A DNA stretch of 64,000 nt from Flavobacterium sp. 1 (GCF_002797935.1 NZ_PGER01000001.1:372001-436000), one strand, 5' to 3'. Shown: positions 35,783 through 45,700, counted from the stretch's first letter. The notes: a model not told the origin generated them from the sequence alone. A program made the numbers and translations.

Positions 35783-36349
35783 CCACTTTTTTTGACAAAT
35801 CAAATTTCTAAAGAGACTGATTTTCAGCTTTTCTTGTTGGATAGTATTGATGTTAAGCAAGTTATTGTAAAAATGTTTCAAAATAAAATTAAGAAAGCCT
35901 ATCTCTATCACCCAGATGAAAGCGTGATTATGAAAACCTTGAAAGCAAAAATCCCCGTTAATAAAGCTGGAGGCGGTTTGGTTTATAATAAAAAAGGTGA
36001 GGTATTGTTCATTTTTAGAAACGGAAAGTGGGATTTGCCAAAAGGAGGTACTGATAAAGGTGAGCTGATTGAAAAAACGGCTATGCGCGAAGTCGAAGAA
36101 GAAACAGGCGTAAATGAATTGCAAATTGTTAAAAAACTCCAAAAGACCTATCATGTTTTTAAACGAAACGGGAAATACAAATTAAAAATCACCCATTGGT
36201 TTGAAATGCAGTCTACATTTGAAGGAACTCCAAAAGGTCAAATAGAAGAAGGAATTGAAAAAGTTGCCTGGCTGGGGCCTGATCAAATAAAGGAAGCTCT
36301 TCAGAATTCTTATGAGAACATAAAACTTTTATTTGAAGAAGAAAATTGA
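35756..36349 (+). CDS. NUDIX hydrolase
   Basis: 197 residues from MYKVFVNDKPLFL. The NUDIX box is visible (GGTDKGELIEKTA then REVEEETGV), preceded by NGKWDLPKGG. The N-terminal ~65 residues are an extra region seen in Bacteroidetes members. It should hydrolyse a nucleoside diphosphate derivative; the substrate is not evident. The ATG lies only 7 bp from the divergent pyrE start. Confidence 0.9.
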   Translation: MYKVFVNDKPLFLTNQISKETDFQLFLLDSIDVKQVIVKMFQNKIKKAYLYHPDESVIMKTLKAKIPVNKAGGGLVYNKKGEVLFIFRNGKWDLPKGGTDKGELIEKTAMREVEEETGVNELQIVKKLQKTYHVFKRNGKYKLKITHWFEMQSTFEGTPKGQIEEGIEKVAWLGPDQIKEALQNSYENIKLLFEEEN

Positions 36350-36484
36350 TTAAATAAAGTGATAAAATGGCAGACTTTTTTCTAAACAAGTATTCGTATT
36401 TAGTTTAGAATAATCGATTTTTTTTAAAGACAGTTAATTTTTTTTCATGAATTAAAGGTCTAAAAACAAAGTGTTATTTTTGAT

Positions 36485-36492
36485 TACCTTTG
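36485..36492 (+). promoter_or_regulatory. -7 element just before the helicase gene
   Basis: TACCTTTG, an exact TAnnTTTG match, ends 4 nt before the ATG at 36497. Transcription would begin at or next to the start codon, so the mRNA may be leaderless. Confidence 0.45.
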
Positions 36493-36496
36493 CAAA

Positions 36497-37846
36497 ATGA
36501 ATAAGAAACACCATTCCAACAATATATTACTGAATTTAGGTATCGATAGCCTAAATGAAATGCAGGAAACTGCACAAGACGTCATCCTAAATGATAATAA
36601 TGTTTTACTGCTTTCTCCAACAGGTTCCGGAAAAACATTGGCTTTTTTATTGCCGATTTTCGAAATGCTGCAGCCTGAAATTCTGTCTGTTCAATGTTTA
36701 ATTCTGGTTCCGTCACGCGAATTGGGACTGCAGATTGAACAGGTTTGGAAAAAAATGGGAACCGATTACAAAGTAAATGTGTGCTACGGCGGGCATTCTA
36801 TTGATACCGAAATTAAAAACTTGAGCAATCCTCCAGCTGTTTTAATTGGAACTCCTGGCAGAATTGCAGATCACATTGACCGAGGAACTTTTAGATTAGA
36901 TAAAATCCAAACTTTAATTCTGGATGAATTTGATAAATCCCTGCAGTTGGGCTTTCACGAGCAAATGTCTTTTATAATTGGAAAGCTTTCTAAACTGAAT
37001 AAACGTGTATTGGTTTCGGCTACATCAGATATTGAAATTCCAAAATATACCCGAGTTGTGAACCCGACAATCTTGGATTTTATTCCAAACGAGGAAGAAC
37101 AGGAAAGTAACTTGGCTACCAAAATGGTAGTTTCCAAAGAAAAAGACAAGCTGGAAAGTTTATTTAACTTAATATGTTCTTTAAAATCGCAGCAGGCGAT
37201 TGTTTTTTGCAATCATCGCGATGCAGCCGAACGAATTAGCGATACTTTAAACGAGAAAGGAATTTATTCTACCTATTATCATGGCGGAATGGATCAGGAA
37301 GAAAGAGAACGTGCGCTAATTCAATTCCGTAACGGGAGCATGAGCTATTTAATCACTACCGATCTTGCAGCACGTGGTCTTGATATTCCCGAAATGAAGC
37401 ATGTTATTCACTATCATCTGCCATTAAAGGAAGACGAGTTTACCCATAGAAATGGTCGTACGGCTCGTATGCAGGCTTCGGGTACTGCTTATGTGATTGC
37501 TCATGAAAGTGAGAAAAAAATGGATTATTTGGATTATGGAATGGAAGTATTTAATGTAGAAAATACAGTGACACTGCCAAAACCTCCCGAATTTCAAACC
37601 ATTTACATTAGTGGCGGAAAGAAAAATAAATTGAATAAAATTGACATTGTAGGATTCTTTTCCCAAAAAGGGAAACTCGAAAAAGGAGATTTAGGGCTAA
37701 TTGAAGTGAAGGATTTTATTTCGTTTGCTGCCGTAAAATTCAATAAGGTAAAAGACTTGCTGCATAATATTAAAGAAGAGAAGATGAAAGGCAAGAAATT
37801 TAAGATTGAAGTTGCCAGAAAAGTTATCAAGAAGGAGGAAGAGTAG
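36497..37846 (+). CDS. DEAD-box-like ATP-dependent RNA helicase
   Basis: 449 residues. The helicase motifs appear in order: SPTGSGKT (I), PSRELGLQIE (Ia), GTPGR (Ib), LDEFD (II, DEFD in place of DEAD), SAT (III), ITTDLAARGLDIPE (V) and HRNGRTAR (VI). The C-terminus has a GFFSQKGKLEKGDLGLIEVK element like the DbpA-type RNA-binding domain. It would remodel RNA, possibly 23S rRNA if the DbpA resemblance holds. Confidence 0.92.
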   Translation: MNKKHHSNNILLNLGIDSLNEMQETAQDVILNDNNVLLLSPTGSGKTLAFLLPIFEMLQPEILSVQCLILVPSRELGLQIEQVWKKMGTDYKVNVCYGGHSIDTEIKNLSNPPAVLIGTPGRIADHIDRGTFRLDKIQTLILDEFDKSLQLGFHEQMSFIIGKLSKLNKRVLVSATSDIEIPKYTRVVNPTILDFIPNEEEQESNLATKMVVSKEKDKLESLFNLICSLKSQQAIVFCNHRDAAERISDTLNEKGIYSTYYHGGMDQEERERALIQFRNGSMSYLITTDLAARGLDIPEMKHVIHYHLPLKEDEFTHRNGRTARMQASGTAYVIAHESEKKMDYLDYGMEVFNVENTVTLPKPPEFQTIYISGGKKNKLNKIDIVGFFSQKGKLEKGDLGLIEVKDFISFAAVKFNKVKDLLHNIKEEKMKGKKFKIEVARKVIKKEEE

Positions 37847-38081
37847 GTTTTAGATTTTTGTTTATTTCTTTACTCGAATGAATCAAAATTGAGAAATCAA
37901 TAAATAAGGAGAGATTTGTGAAAACTTATAATTTTGTTTGCTGCTTCTTAAATTACAAACAAAAAAAAAGTTTGAATGTTAATAAAAAAAAGGAACAACA
38001 AAGGAGTTGGTTTTTTTTTATTATTATGTTTGCTGGCAAATACTTACCAAATTGAGTATATCATTAAACCCCAAATAAATT

Positions 38082-38522
38082 ATGAAAAAAGTTATTGCGA
38101 TTGCTATTTTATTTATTAGTTCTATTGGATTTAGCCAAATTAAAGTTCTTGAAACTGTGCCTGTTGAGAAATTAGGCAGAGTAAATAATAATTTTTATGT
38201 TCAAAAAATTGGTGATGAGTTTACCTTTTTTTACACAACAGTTCAATCTGATGATGCAGAAGCAGCTTTAAAAGCTTTTTCATTCAAGAATGTTGATAAT
38301 GCTTATCAAAGTCTTTATGGAATCATCACAAAGGGATTTACAGCAAGTCCTTTGAATGACGTGAAATTAGAATTGCCTAATAATTTTGTTTGGCTGCACT
38401 ATATCGCAAGCTCTGACAAAACTACTGTGCAGTTTATGGTTTCCAGCAAAGAAGTGGGTTCTACCCATATTTCTGAGCCATTATCAAAAGAGCAAGTTGA
38501 AAAATTATTTCAAAAAAGCTAG
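38082..38522 (+). CDS. Hypothetical secreted protein
   Basis: 146 residues with a clear signal peptide (KKVIAIAILFISSIGFSQ). The mature part is mixed alpha/beta with no motif I recognise. It is probably periplasmic or outer-membrane associated. It stands alone and ends before a bidirectional terminator. Confidence 0.7.
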   Translation: MKKVIAIAILFISSIGFSQIKVLETVPVEKLGRVNNNFYVQKIGDEFTFFYTTVQSDDAEAALKAFSFKNVDNAYQSLYGIITKGFTASPLNDVKLELPNNFVWLHYIASSDKTTVQFMVSSKEVGSTHISEPLSKEQVEKLFQKS

Positions 38523-38574
38523 TAGAAGAAGAATTAAGATTTTAGAATTAAGACTAAACTAAAATTGCCTGAAT

Positions 38575-38605
38575 AAAAAAGTCCTCGAATTTCGAGGACT
38601 TTTTT
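38575..38605. terminator. Bidirectional terminator
   Basis: AAAAAAGTCCTCGAA (38575-38589) pairs with TTCGAGGACTTTTTT (38591-38605), between convergent genes. Confidence 0.85.
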
Positions 38606-38623
38606 TGTATAAAAAACTGCAAA

Positions 38624-39202
38624 CTATATTTTCTTAACGTACTGCGTGATAATCACAATCTGCTGACCATCAACTTTTCCTTCAATGTATTCTGCGTTTT
38701 CGTGGTCTAAGCGGATGTTGCGTACCGAAGTACCTTGTTTAGCAACCATGCTTGATCCTTTTACTTTTAGATCTTTGATCAAAACTACTGAATCTCCGTG
38801 GGCTAATATCACGCCATTTACATCGCGGTGGATGATTTTGTTTTCATCATCTTCTCCTTCTCCTGTGGCTTGTGCCCATGCGAGAGTGTCTTCGTCTAGA
38901 TACATTTGTTCCAAAAGCTCTTGTGGCCAGCCATTTTTACGCAAACGGCTCAACATTCTCCAAGCTGAAACCTGTACTGGAATATGTTCGCTCCACATAC
39001 TGTCGTTTAAGCATCTCCAGTGGTTTAAATCTTCATGACCTGGATTTTCAATTTGGTCGATACAAGTAGGACAGGCAAAAATGCTTTCGTCTAATCCGCC
39101 TTTTTTGGTAGGCAATACTTGGAATTCTTTAAGGTTTTCGGTGGCAGCGCATAATTCACATTGGGAACCGCTGCGTTTATTTAATTCTCTTTCTAAGCTC
39201 AT
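38624..39202 (-). CDS. PhnA/YjdM domain-containing protein
   Basis: 192 residues. An N-terminal zinc ribbon has Cys pairs CELC and CPTC. The C-terminal PhnA domain has HGDSVVLIKDLKVKGSS and KQGTSVRNIRL, then IEGKVDGQQIVI. Despite the old name it is not shown to act on phosphonates. The middle region (VSAWRMLSRL, QELLEQMYLDE) is typical of the longer Bacteroidetes form. Confidence 0.88.
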   Translation of the reverse strand: MSLERELNKRSGSQCELCAATENLKEFQVLPTKKGGLDESIFACPTCIDQIENPGHEDLNHWRCLNDSMWSEHIPVQVSAWRMLSRLRKNGWPQELLEQMYLDEDTLAWAQATGEGEDDENKIIHRDVNGVILAHGDSVVLIKDLKVKGSSMVAKQGTSVRNIRLDHENAEYIEGKVDGQQIVIITQYVKKI

Positions 39203-39385
39203 TATAAAGTTTATGTTTTTTAGGTTGCGAAATTACGGTTAAATAGGAGGTTTTGCAAGTTTATGTTTTTTGGTTATTTTTCCATGATTTGAGAAGTTCG
39301 GGAATTTGAAACCAAATATTTTTGATTAAAAGAGTATGACTGAAATCGATAATTCAATAAAAGCTCCAATTTTGCTAAACCACTG

Positions 39386-40683
39386 TTATTGTATTCCTTC
39401 AGGTTTATCTAATTCTTCAAAAAGTTCATTACAATCATAATTTCTTAGGAAAAAATAAAATGTTGAATCAATTATTTTTAGAGTCCTGATACTCATATCA
39501 TAATCAAATATTGGCGGAACAATTGCCCTTTTAATTTGTCCTTCCTTAATATTGTGAAGAAAATTACTCATGTCAGATGGTCTTACATCACTAGGTCTAT
39601 GATGAATTAATTGAATTTTTTCTTGAATTTCTTTTCTTTTCATTCCATCAACAATATCTTCAAATTTTTCTGTTAGAATAATGGAGATGAAATAATATGC
39701 TAAATATAGTGGTGTTTTGTCAGAACTTTTTGCTTTTTGTTGGACAAAGCTCTCAATACTTCTTATATGACGACCACTATAATCTTCTAATTTTTTTTGA
39801 ACAGCTTTTTTTAAATGTTCTTGTTTTAATAAGACTGTGTTAGTTTGTGTTTCAAAAACACCAGCAGCAATACATGTTTCTTTACATAATTCTTGAAAAA
39901 CACCAATACTATCGAATGATTCTTTAATGAGTTGTTCAGAAATTTCATCAAAGGATACATTTAATAATGGTTCACCTTCTTTGATTACACGTTTAAAATC
40001 TTCATGTTTCCAAGGTTCAACTGGGATTTCAATTAATCGATCTTGTAAATCCCCATTATATTGAGCAAGTCTATTTTTCTCTCTCCAAATTCCCAGAATA
40101 ACAAATAAGATATTGTAATCTTCAAATAAACGTAAGTGAAAGGATAAATCGCGTTGAGTTTCTTCTTCTAAATAATGAAAATTTTCTAGGACAATTCTTT
40201 TTTGAAATCAACCTTTTTTAATATCTCTGAAATATCTTGAGGAAGTTCAAGATTATATTCAATAGTTTTTGTTTTTAAGGTTTTTGTTGTTGATTTATTG
40301 CCAGATGCTTCTCCAGACGCTTCTGCATCAACAAGAAATGGAATTTTAACTTTTGCTTTTATTCCTCCTTTTCCACCAACACCAATTGTAGTTTGTGATG
40401 ATTTTTCTTCTTGAAATTCAATATTTAATTGTCTTAAAAGTGATTTATATATATCAATCGGTCTTGATTCTGGAACACAATTTATCCTTACTAAAGATTG
40501 TTCTTGAAGGTGTTTATTCGTCACCGCTGTTTTTCCTTGTTTAGATGAACCAAAAATAATTATATGCTTGTTTTGTGTTAAGCCTTTTTGGAATTCATTA
40601 TCTACCTCAGTTCTTTCTATATATGATGCAATCTCTTCATTTGAAACTCCAAAGACTTGTGATATTTTTTTTGAAATATTCAT
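39386..40683 (-). pseudogene. P-loop ATPase gene interrupted by a one-base frameshift
   Basis: The first ORF (40683 to 40186, 165 residues) has a Walker A motif GSSKQGKT at residues 45-52 and ends KKVDFKKELS. One base earlier in frame, the same strand stays open down to 39386. Joining at the A-run (T40198-T40203 on the + strand) gives KKVDFKKRIVLENFHYLEEE, a Walker B-like strand, and a continuous ~432-residue protein. It then has LFVILGIWREKNRL, like a sensor region. The whole resembles a STAND/AAA-type ATP-binding protein, with helical segments to the C-terminus. It may be a true mutation, a sequencing error in the homopolymer, or phase variation. I do not recognise a family name. Confidence 0.75.
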
Positions 40684-40728
40684 ATTTTAATTTTTTATTA
40701 ATAGCGTCTAACTAATTGATAAACAATG

Positions 40729-41193
40729 CTATTTATGTAATTTTACCCTTACCGCTTCCGGAACCAGCATTTCATATTCACCGTGATTTCGGATAACATC
40801 TCTCACGATGCTGGAGCTGATATAAGAAGTTCGTGCAGCGGTCAATAAAAAGACAGTTTCTATTTTGGACAATCGTCTGTTGGTATGGGCGATGGCTTTT
40901 TCAAATTCGAAATCGGCAGGGTTGCGGAGTCCTCTCAAAATGAAATCGGCTTTTACTTTTTGGCACAAATCAATGGTTAGTCCTTCGTATGTAATAACTT
41001 TAACTTTGGGCTCATTTTTGAATGTTTCCTCTATGAAGCGTTTTCTTTCTTCAAGACTAAACATGTATTTTTTTTCGGCATTGACCCCAATGGCAATTAC
41101 AATTTCATCAAAAAGCGAAATGCCTCTGTTGATGATGTCTTCATGTCCCAAAGTGATTGGGTCAAACGATCCCGGGAATATGGCTTTTTTCAT
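40729..41193 (-). CDS. coaD: Phosphopantetheine adenylyltransferase
   Basis: 154 residues, the usual size. The nucleotidyltransferase motif is GSFDPITLGHEDII; FILRGLRNPADFE and SYISSSIVRDV follow. It transfers AMP to 4'-phosphopantetheine in coenzyme A synthesis. The ATPase pseudogene lies just downstream. Confidence 0.96.
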   Translation of the reverse strand: MKKAIFPGSFDPITLGHEDIINRGISLFDEIVIAIGVNAEKKYMFSLEERKRFIEETFKNEPKVKVITYEGLTIDLCQKVKADFILRGLRNPADFEFEKAIAHTNRRLSKIETVFLLTAARTSYISSSIVRDVIRNHGEYEMLVPEAVRVKLHK

Positions 41194-41275
41194 ATTATGT
41201 TAATATTTTTTTATCTGAATATGATATCGCCATTCTTTATTCCTATTTGTAATTTGGAATCACGGCGATTTCTTT

Positions 41276-41854
41276 TTATAATTTATTGATTTGATTTTCA
41301 ATTCTTCTGTCAGGGATAATCCATATTAATGCTACAAAAATATAAAGGATTCCCGAAATAATAGGAGAAACAAATGCAAGCGGAATGGCTGAAACGTAGC
41401 AAACCATTGATATTTTTCCTTTTTTATCGCTGTTGACTGCTTGGTGCAAAACGGATTCTTTGCCTTCGAGCTTAATGATTTTATTTTGAAGCATAATATA
41501 GGAAATGGCACACATCAATAAAATAAAACCATAACAGGCAATGGGAACTGTAGCAAAAGACTGTTCTCCCATCCAGCTTGTCGCAAACGGAATTAATGAC
41601 AGCCAAAATAATAATGCCGTGTTATACCATAGCACCGATCCGTCTATTTTTTTTACTACCTGAAACATGTGATGGTGGTTGTTCCAATAAATCCCAACGT
41701 AGATAAAACTCAATACATAACTCAAACAAACAGGAATCAACGGCAATAAACTGGCTAAATCAGAATGCTCAGGCGCTTTGATTTCCAGAACCATGATGGT
41801 AATTATAATGGCCATGACGCCATCGCTAAAGGCTTCGATTCTGCTTTTGTTCAT
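41276..41854 (-). CDS. TMEM175-like (DUF1211) potassium channel family protein
   Basis: 192 residues with six predicted membrane segments. The family signature is at the start, RIEAFSDGVMAIIIT, followed by YVGIYWNNHHHMF. Bacterial TMEM175 proteins form K+ channels with an FSD gate motif in the first helix, which is present. It stands alone downstream of a small membrane protein gene. Confidence 0.88.
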   Translation of the reverse strand: MNKSRIEAFSDGVMAIIITIMVLEIKAPEHSDLASLLPLIPVCLSYVLSFIYVGIYWNNHHHMFQVVKKIDGSVLWYNTALLFWLSLIPFATSWMGEQSFATVPIACYGFILLMCAISYIMLQNKIIKLEGKESVLHQAVNSDKKGKISMVCYVSAIPLAFVSPIISGILYIFVALIWIIPDRRIENQINKL

Positions 41855-41907
41855 TGTTTTATGTTTGAAGATTCTGAGTTGCTAAGATTCTAAGATTCTG
41901 AGTTTTT

Positions 41908-42522
41908 TTATTTTCTTATAACGGAGAATATATCATCGTTATCATATAGTTTTAATAAATCCTTTTTTGAATAATTATTTTTTCTGTTTGTGTAATTTTC
42001 TGTTTTGTTTATCTCCTCAACTTCTGACTGTAAATATACTCTATAATCATTTTGCGTGGCATAAACACTGTCCTTTGTCACTTTATCTATCCTCATAGAC
42101 GAATAATATCCATTTGAAGATTTTATATTATAAATATCTCCAAAAGCTGGAGCTTTCACTAAAGCTTTTGTTTCATTATCTGTTTGATATAAGCTGAAAA
42201 AATAAAATATGATGAAACAGACTAATATAATGATACCAGAAAACAGCCAAATTGGTCTTCTTTGATTTGTTTTTTTATTTTCATCGATGAGTTTTATTTT
42301 AGTGTTCTCATCTAAATCTTCAAAATTAATTTCTTTTGAACAATTGTTGCATTTTATATATACTGTATTTCCAACAGGGAATAGAGGTATGAATGTTAAA
42401 GAGGTATATTTGGTAAAAATGCTATAATCTATTGTTGAATGAATTTTGCAAGTAAGACATTCTGTATTAGGAATAGTTCCTTTTAATAAGCAAGTTTCAT
42501 TTGTTCCAATCAATACCATCAT
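41908..42522 (-). CDS. Zinc-ribbon membrane protein of unknown function
   Basis: 204 residues. The N-terminus has Cys pairs ECLTC and KCNNC about 40 residues apart, which could bind zinc. One membrane segment follows (PIWLFSGIIILVCFIIFYF), with a C-terminal domain rich in Tyr, Asp and Lys that is probably extracytoplasmic. I do not recognise the C-terminal domain. Confidence 0.7.
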   Translation of the reverse strand: MMVLIGTNETCLLKGTIPNTECLTCKIHSTIDYSIFTKYTSLTFIPLFPVGNTVYIKCNNCSKEINFEDLDENTKIKLIDENKKTNQRRPIWLFSGIIILVCFIIFYFFSLYQTDNETKALVKAPAFGDIYNIKSSNGYYSSMRIDKVTKDSVYATQNDYRVYLQSEVEEINKTENYTNRKNNYSKKDLLKLYDNDDIFSVIRK

Positions 42523-42558
42523 AAGTTTCGAATATTGTTTTTGTTGATAATCGATTTT

Positions 42559-42635
42559 CCTGCAAGGTCTTTTTTTTAACCTTGTAGGTATTTGATTTTA
42601 AAAGCAAACCTACAAGGTTTTGGAAACCTTGCAGG
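42559..42635. repeat. Two related hairpins (REP-like)
   Basis: CCTGCAAGGT (42559-42568) faces ACCTTGTAGG (42579-42588), and CCTACAAGGTT (42609-42619) faces AACCTTGCAGG (42625-42635). The arms are variants of one sequence and can also pair between hairpins. They lie in the gap upstream of the zinc-ribbon gene. Function is unknown. Confidence 0.55.
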
Positions 42636-42727
42636 ATTGTATAAAGCATTGAAATGAACTTTTAATAATATTATTTCTTCGGTTCAGGATAAATACTAAA
42701 AGCTTAGAATCTTAGATTCTCATCAAC

Positions 42728-43699
42728 TTAATTAATCGCCAATTCAATCGCATTGGTAAACAAATCTGTTAATGAAATTCCGGCTGCTTTTGCTTGTTGC
42801 GGAATTAAGCTTTCAGTTGTTAATCCAGGAATGGTATTCATTTCGAGCATGTGCGGTTCTCCGTTTACAAAGATGAATTCACTTCTTGAGAAACCTTTCA
42901 TTTTTAGCACTTCGTAGGCACGTTTTGCAGCTTCGCTTACTTTTTGAGTCATTTCTTCGGAGATTCTGGCAGGAGTTATTTCCTGTGATTTTCCTTCATA
43001 TTTGGCTTCGTAATCAAAGAAATCATTTTCAGAAACAATCTCGGTGATAGGCAAAACGATTATTTCTCCCTGATAGTTGATGACTCCAACAGAAACTTCG
43101 GTTCCGTCTAAGAAACTTTCAATAATGATTTCATTATCTTCTTTATAGGCCACTTCAATAGCGATTGGCAATTCAGCTTCTGTTTTTACTTTAGAGATTC
43201 CAAAACTGGAACCTGATTTATTTGGTTTTACAAAACATGGCAAACCAACGGTTTTTACGATTTCGGCAGTATTGATGATATCGCCTTTATTCAAATAGTA
43301 AGAAGTCGCGGTTTTTATTCCGTACGGTTTTAATACAGAAAGCATGTCACGTTTGTTGAACGTTAATGATGCTTGGTAATATTCGCAGGAAGATTGCGGC
43401 ATCCCAATTAATTCGAAATATGCCTGCATTAATCCGTCTTCGCCTGGTGTTCCGTGAATGGCATTGAAAACACAGTCGAAAGTGATTTTGGTTCCGTTTA
43501 CGGTTGCTGAAAAATCGTTTTTGTCAATTGGAAATTCATTGTCTTGTTCATCAACATAAACCCATTTTTCTTTGAAAATATGGACTCTGAATCCGTTGTA
43601 TTTTGTTTTGTCTAAGAATTGGTAAACTACGTTTCCGCTGATGAGTGAGATCTTGTATTCGCTGGAATAGCCGCCCATGATGATGGCAATGTTTTTCAT
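42728..43699 (-). CDS. ddl: D-alanine--D-alanine ligase
   Basis: 323 residues from MKNIAIIMGGYSSEYKISL. The frame stays open upstream to 43933, but that part includes a dispersed repeat and is not protein-like. Ddl features: HGTPGEDGLMQAYFEL, GLPCFVKPNKSGSSFGISKV, GFSRSEFIF and LEMNTIPGLT. It makes the D-Ala-D-Ala dipeptide of peptidoglycan. It is divergent from the PASTA-rluD pair. Confidence 0.95.
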   Translation of the reverse strand: MKNIAIIMGGYSSEYKISLISGNVVYQFLDKTKYNGFRVHIFKEKWVYVDEQDNEFPIDKNDFSATVNGTKITFDCVFNAIHGTPGEDGLMQAYFELIGMPQSSCEYYQASLTFNKRDMLSVLKPYGIKTATSYYLNKGDIINTAEIVKTVGLPCFVKPNKSGSSFGISKVKTEAELPIAIEVAYKEDNEIIIESFLDGTEVSVGVINYQGEIIVLPITEIVSENDFFDYEAKYEGKSQEITPARISEEMTQKVSEAAKRAYEVLKMKGFSRSEFIFVNGEPHMLEMNTIPGLTTESLIPQQAKAAGISLTDLFTNAIELAIN

Positions 43700-43803
43700 G
43701 TTTTTATTTATTTTTTTGCTGTAAATTAGATGAATTGCACAATTTTTTTGAAAGTGTAATACTGTGATTTTAATTTTAAATGCTGTTTTGAAAACTGATG
43801 CCC

Positions 43804-43895
43804 TAGCCCCGATAGTAGTGGAAATCCTTTTTATTTTTTCTTTAAAAATAAAAAGATTGCAACGAATAGCGGGAAATAGCTCCTTGCAAAAATGT
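43804..43895 (+). repeat. Dispersed repeat, copy 1
   Basis: Begins TAGCCCCGATAGTAGTGGAA, then an A/T-rich hairpin (CCTTTTTATTTT... with AAAAATAAAAAG), then GATTGCAACGAATAGCGGGA. Similar copies are at 47041-47118 (opposite strand) and 56884-56970. Confidence 0.7.
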
Positions 43896-43955
43896 TGCTC
43901 GGAAGGACAAATACTATTAAACAAAATTATCATTTTTTTTGAAACGAAATAGCTT

Positions 43956-43963
43956 TATCTTTG
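43956..43963 (+). promoter_or_regulatory. -7 element of the PASTA-rluD pair
   Basis: TATCTTTG matches TAnnTTTG and lies 18 nt before the start codon at 43982. Confidence 0.45.
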
Positions 43964-43981
43964 CGGGAAATAAAAATATTT

Positions 43982-44602
43982 ATGAGCTTAAAAAAATATC
44001 TTACGAGTCGCGTATTTTTTGGACAAGTGGCGATTGCATTTGCAATTATTGCTGTTTTAGGTTATTTATTCATGCATTGGCTGACTTTTACTACCGATCA
44101 TGGGCATGAAATTTCGGTTCCCGATTTGAGAAAATTGACCGAGGAGCAAGTGGAAGATAAGCTGGATGAATTGGATTTGGATTATGAATTATTGGATAGT
44201 GTTGATTTTAGAGGCGATTACCCAAAATACAGTGTTGTAGAGCAAGATCCTATGCCAGGAACAAAGGTAAAGGTGGGCAGAAAAGTATATATTAAGATTA
44301 ATTCATCTGGGTTTTCGTCTGTGCGGATTCCAGATTTGATTGAAAAAACCTATCGTGAGGCAGTGCCTACATTAAAGGCTTTAGGACTTGAAGCCGGGAC
44401 TATTACTTATGTCCCTAATTTAGGAAAAGACATGGTTTTGGAAATGCGGTATAAAGGCAGAAATCTGAAAGTAGGGGACAGAGTATTGAAAGCCTCCAAG
44501 ATTGATTTGGTTTTGGGCGACGGGAAAGAGAGTTATCAAGAAGAAGCAGTGGACAGTACAGCTGTTCCAGCAGAAGAACAAATACCAGCGAATGAACAAT
44601 AA
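43982..44602 (+). CDS. PASTA domain-containing membrane protein
   Basis: 206 residues from MSLKKYLTSRVFFG. One N-terminal membrane segment is followed by two PASTA domains (VPDLRKLTEEQVEDKL... and IPDLIEKTYREAVPTLK...), with YSVVEQDPMPGTKVKVG as the end of the first. PASTA domains bind peptidoglycan. No kinase domain is present. The stop overlaps the rluD start by 11 bp. The neighbouring divergent ddl is also a cell-wall gene. Confidence 0.9.
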   Translation: MSLKKYLTSRVFFGQVAIAFAIIAVLGYLFMHWLTFTTDHGHEISVPDLRKLTEEQVEDKLDELDLDYELLDSVDFRGDYPKYSVVEQDPMPGTKVKVGRKVYIKINSSGFSSVRIPDLIEKTYREAVPTLKALGLEAGTITYVPNLGKDMVLEMRYKGRNLKVGDRVLKASKIDLVLGDGKESYQEEAVDSTAVPAEEQIPANEQ

Positions 44603-45635
44603 TATTGAACCAATTGAGGATTTAGACGAAGAGTTATTTGAGCATTATCGGTATGAAGTTCCGAAAGGACAGGCGATTTTGAGGATTGACAAATATCTGA
44701 TGGGTATGATTCCAAATGCCACACGAAATAAAATTCAGAATGCCGCTGCCGAAGGGAATATTTTTGTGAATGACTTGACTGTAAAGTCAAATTATAAAGT
44801 GAAACCCCTTGATGTGATTCAGGTAATGCTCACGCATCCGCCGTTTGAAAACAGGGTAGATCCAGAGGATATTCCGCTGGATATTGTTTATGAGGATGAG
44901 GCTCTTTTGCTAATTAATAAACCGCCTGGATTGGTTGTGCATCCCGGTCATGGGAATTATACTGGGACTTTGGTAAATGCATTGGCTTTTCATTTTGAGA
45001 ATTTACCAATGAACAGCAGTGAACGCCCGGGTCTGGTTCATAGAATCGATAAGGATACTTCTGGATTATTGGTTATTGCCAAGACTGAAGCTGCGATGAC
45101 TCATTTGGCCAAACAATTTGAAGCCAAAACATCCGAAAGAGAATATATTGCTCTAGTTTGGGGAAATGTTGCTCAAGAAGCAGGAACTATTGAAGGAAAC
45201 TTAGCAAGACACTTAAAAGACCGCATGCAAATGGCCGTTTTTGCCGATCCCGAAATAGGGAAACCTGCAATTACACATTATAAAGTATTGGAGCGTTTTG
45301 GATATGTGACTTTGATTTCATGCAAACTGGAAACAGGAAGAACACACCAGATTCGTGCGCATTTGAAACATATTGGGCATCCGCTTTTTAACGATGAGCG
45401 TTATGGAGGTCACTTGATTTTGAAAGGAACTACGTTTACAAAATACAAACAGTTTATTGAGAATTGTTTCAAAGCTTTGCCACGTCAGGCTTTGCATGCT
45501 AAAACACTTGGTTTTGTGCATCCAAATACTGGAGAAATGATGCGTTTTGATACTGAACTGCCACAGGATTTTCAGGATTGTATCGAGAAATGGAGAGGAT
45601 ATTCAAAATCGCACCATGTTGATGATGAAGATTAG
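44592..45635 (+). CDS. rluD: Ribosomal large subunit pseudouridine synthase (RluD family)
   Basis: 347 residues. An S4 RNA-binding domain (ILRIDKYLMGMIPNATRNK) precedes the catalytic domain with GLVHRIDKDTSGLLV, catalytic Asp153, and the C-terminal CKLETGRTHQIRAHL. The start at 44592 is chosen because it gives the standard N-terminus and overlaps the PASTA gene. Confidence 0.93.
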   Translation: MNNNIEPIEDLDEELFEHYRYEVPKGQAILRIDKYLMGMIPNATRNKIQNAAAEGNIFVNDLTVKSNYKVKPLDVIQVMLTHPPFENRVDPEDIPLDIVYEDEALLLINKPPGLVVHPGHGNYTGTLVNALAFHFENLPMNSSERPGLVHRIDKDTSGLLVIAKTEAAMTHLAKQFEAKTSEREYIALVWGNVAQEAGTIEGNLARHLKDRMQMAVFADPEIGKPAITHYKVLERFGYVTLISCKLETGRTHQIRAHLKHIGHPLFNDERYGGHLILKGTTFTKYKQFIENCFKALPRQALHAKTLGFVHPNTGEMMRFDTELPQDFQDCIEKWRGYSKSHHVDDED

Positions 45636-45700
45636 TGATTAGTAATTAGCTCTTAGTGAATAGTTTTTCTTTAGCGGATAAAGACAAAAAAGATAAAGCA

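Noticed and set aside
40186..40210. Programmed -1 frameshift in the ATPase gene.
   Set aside because: The six-A run is not positioned as an in-frame X-XXY-YYZ heptamer and no downstream stimulatory structure is evident; a mutation or read error is simpler.
43700..43933. N-terminal extension of ddl.
   Set aside because: The extension covers dispersed repeat copy 1 and a standard Ddl start exists at 43699.
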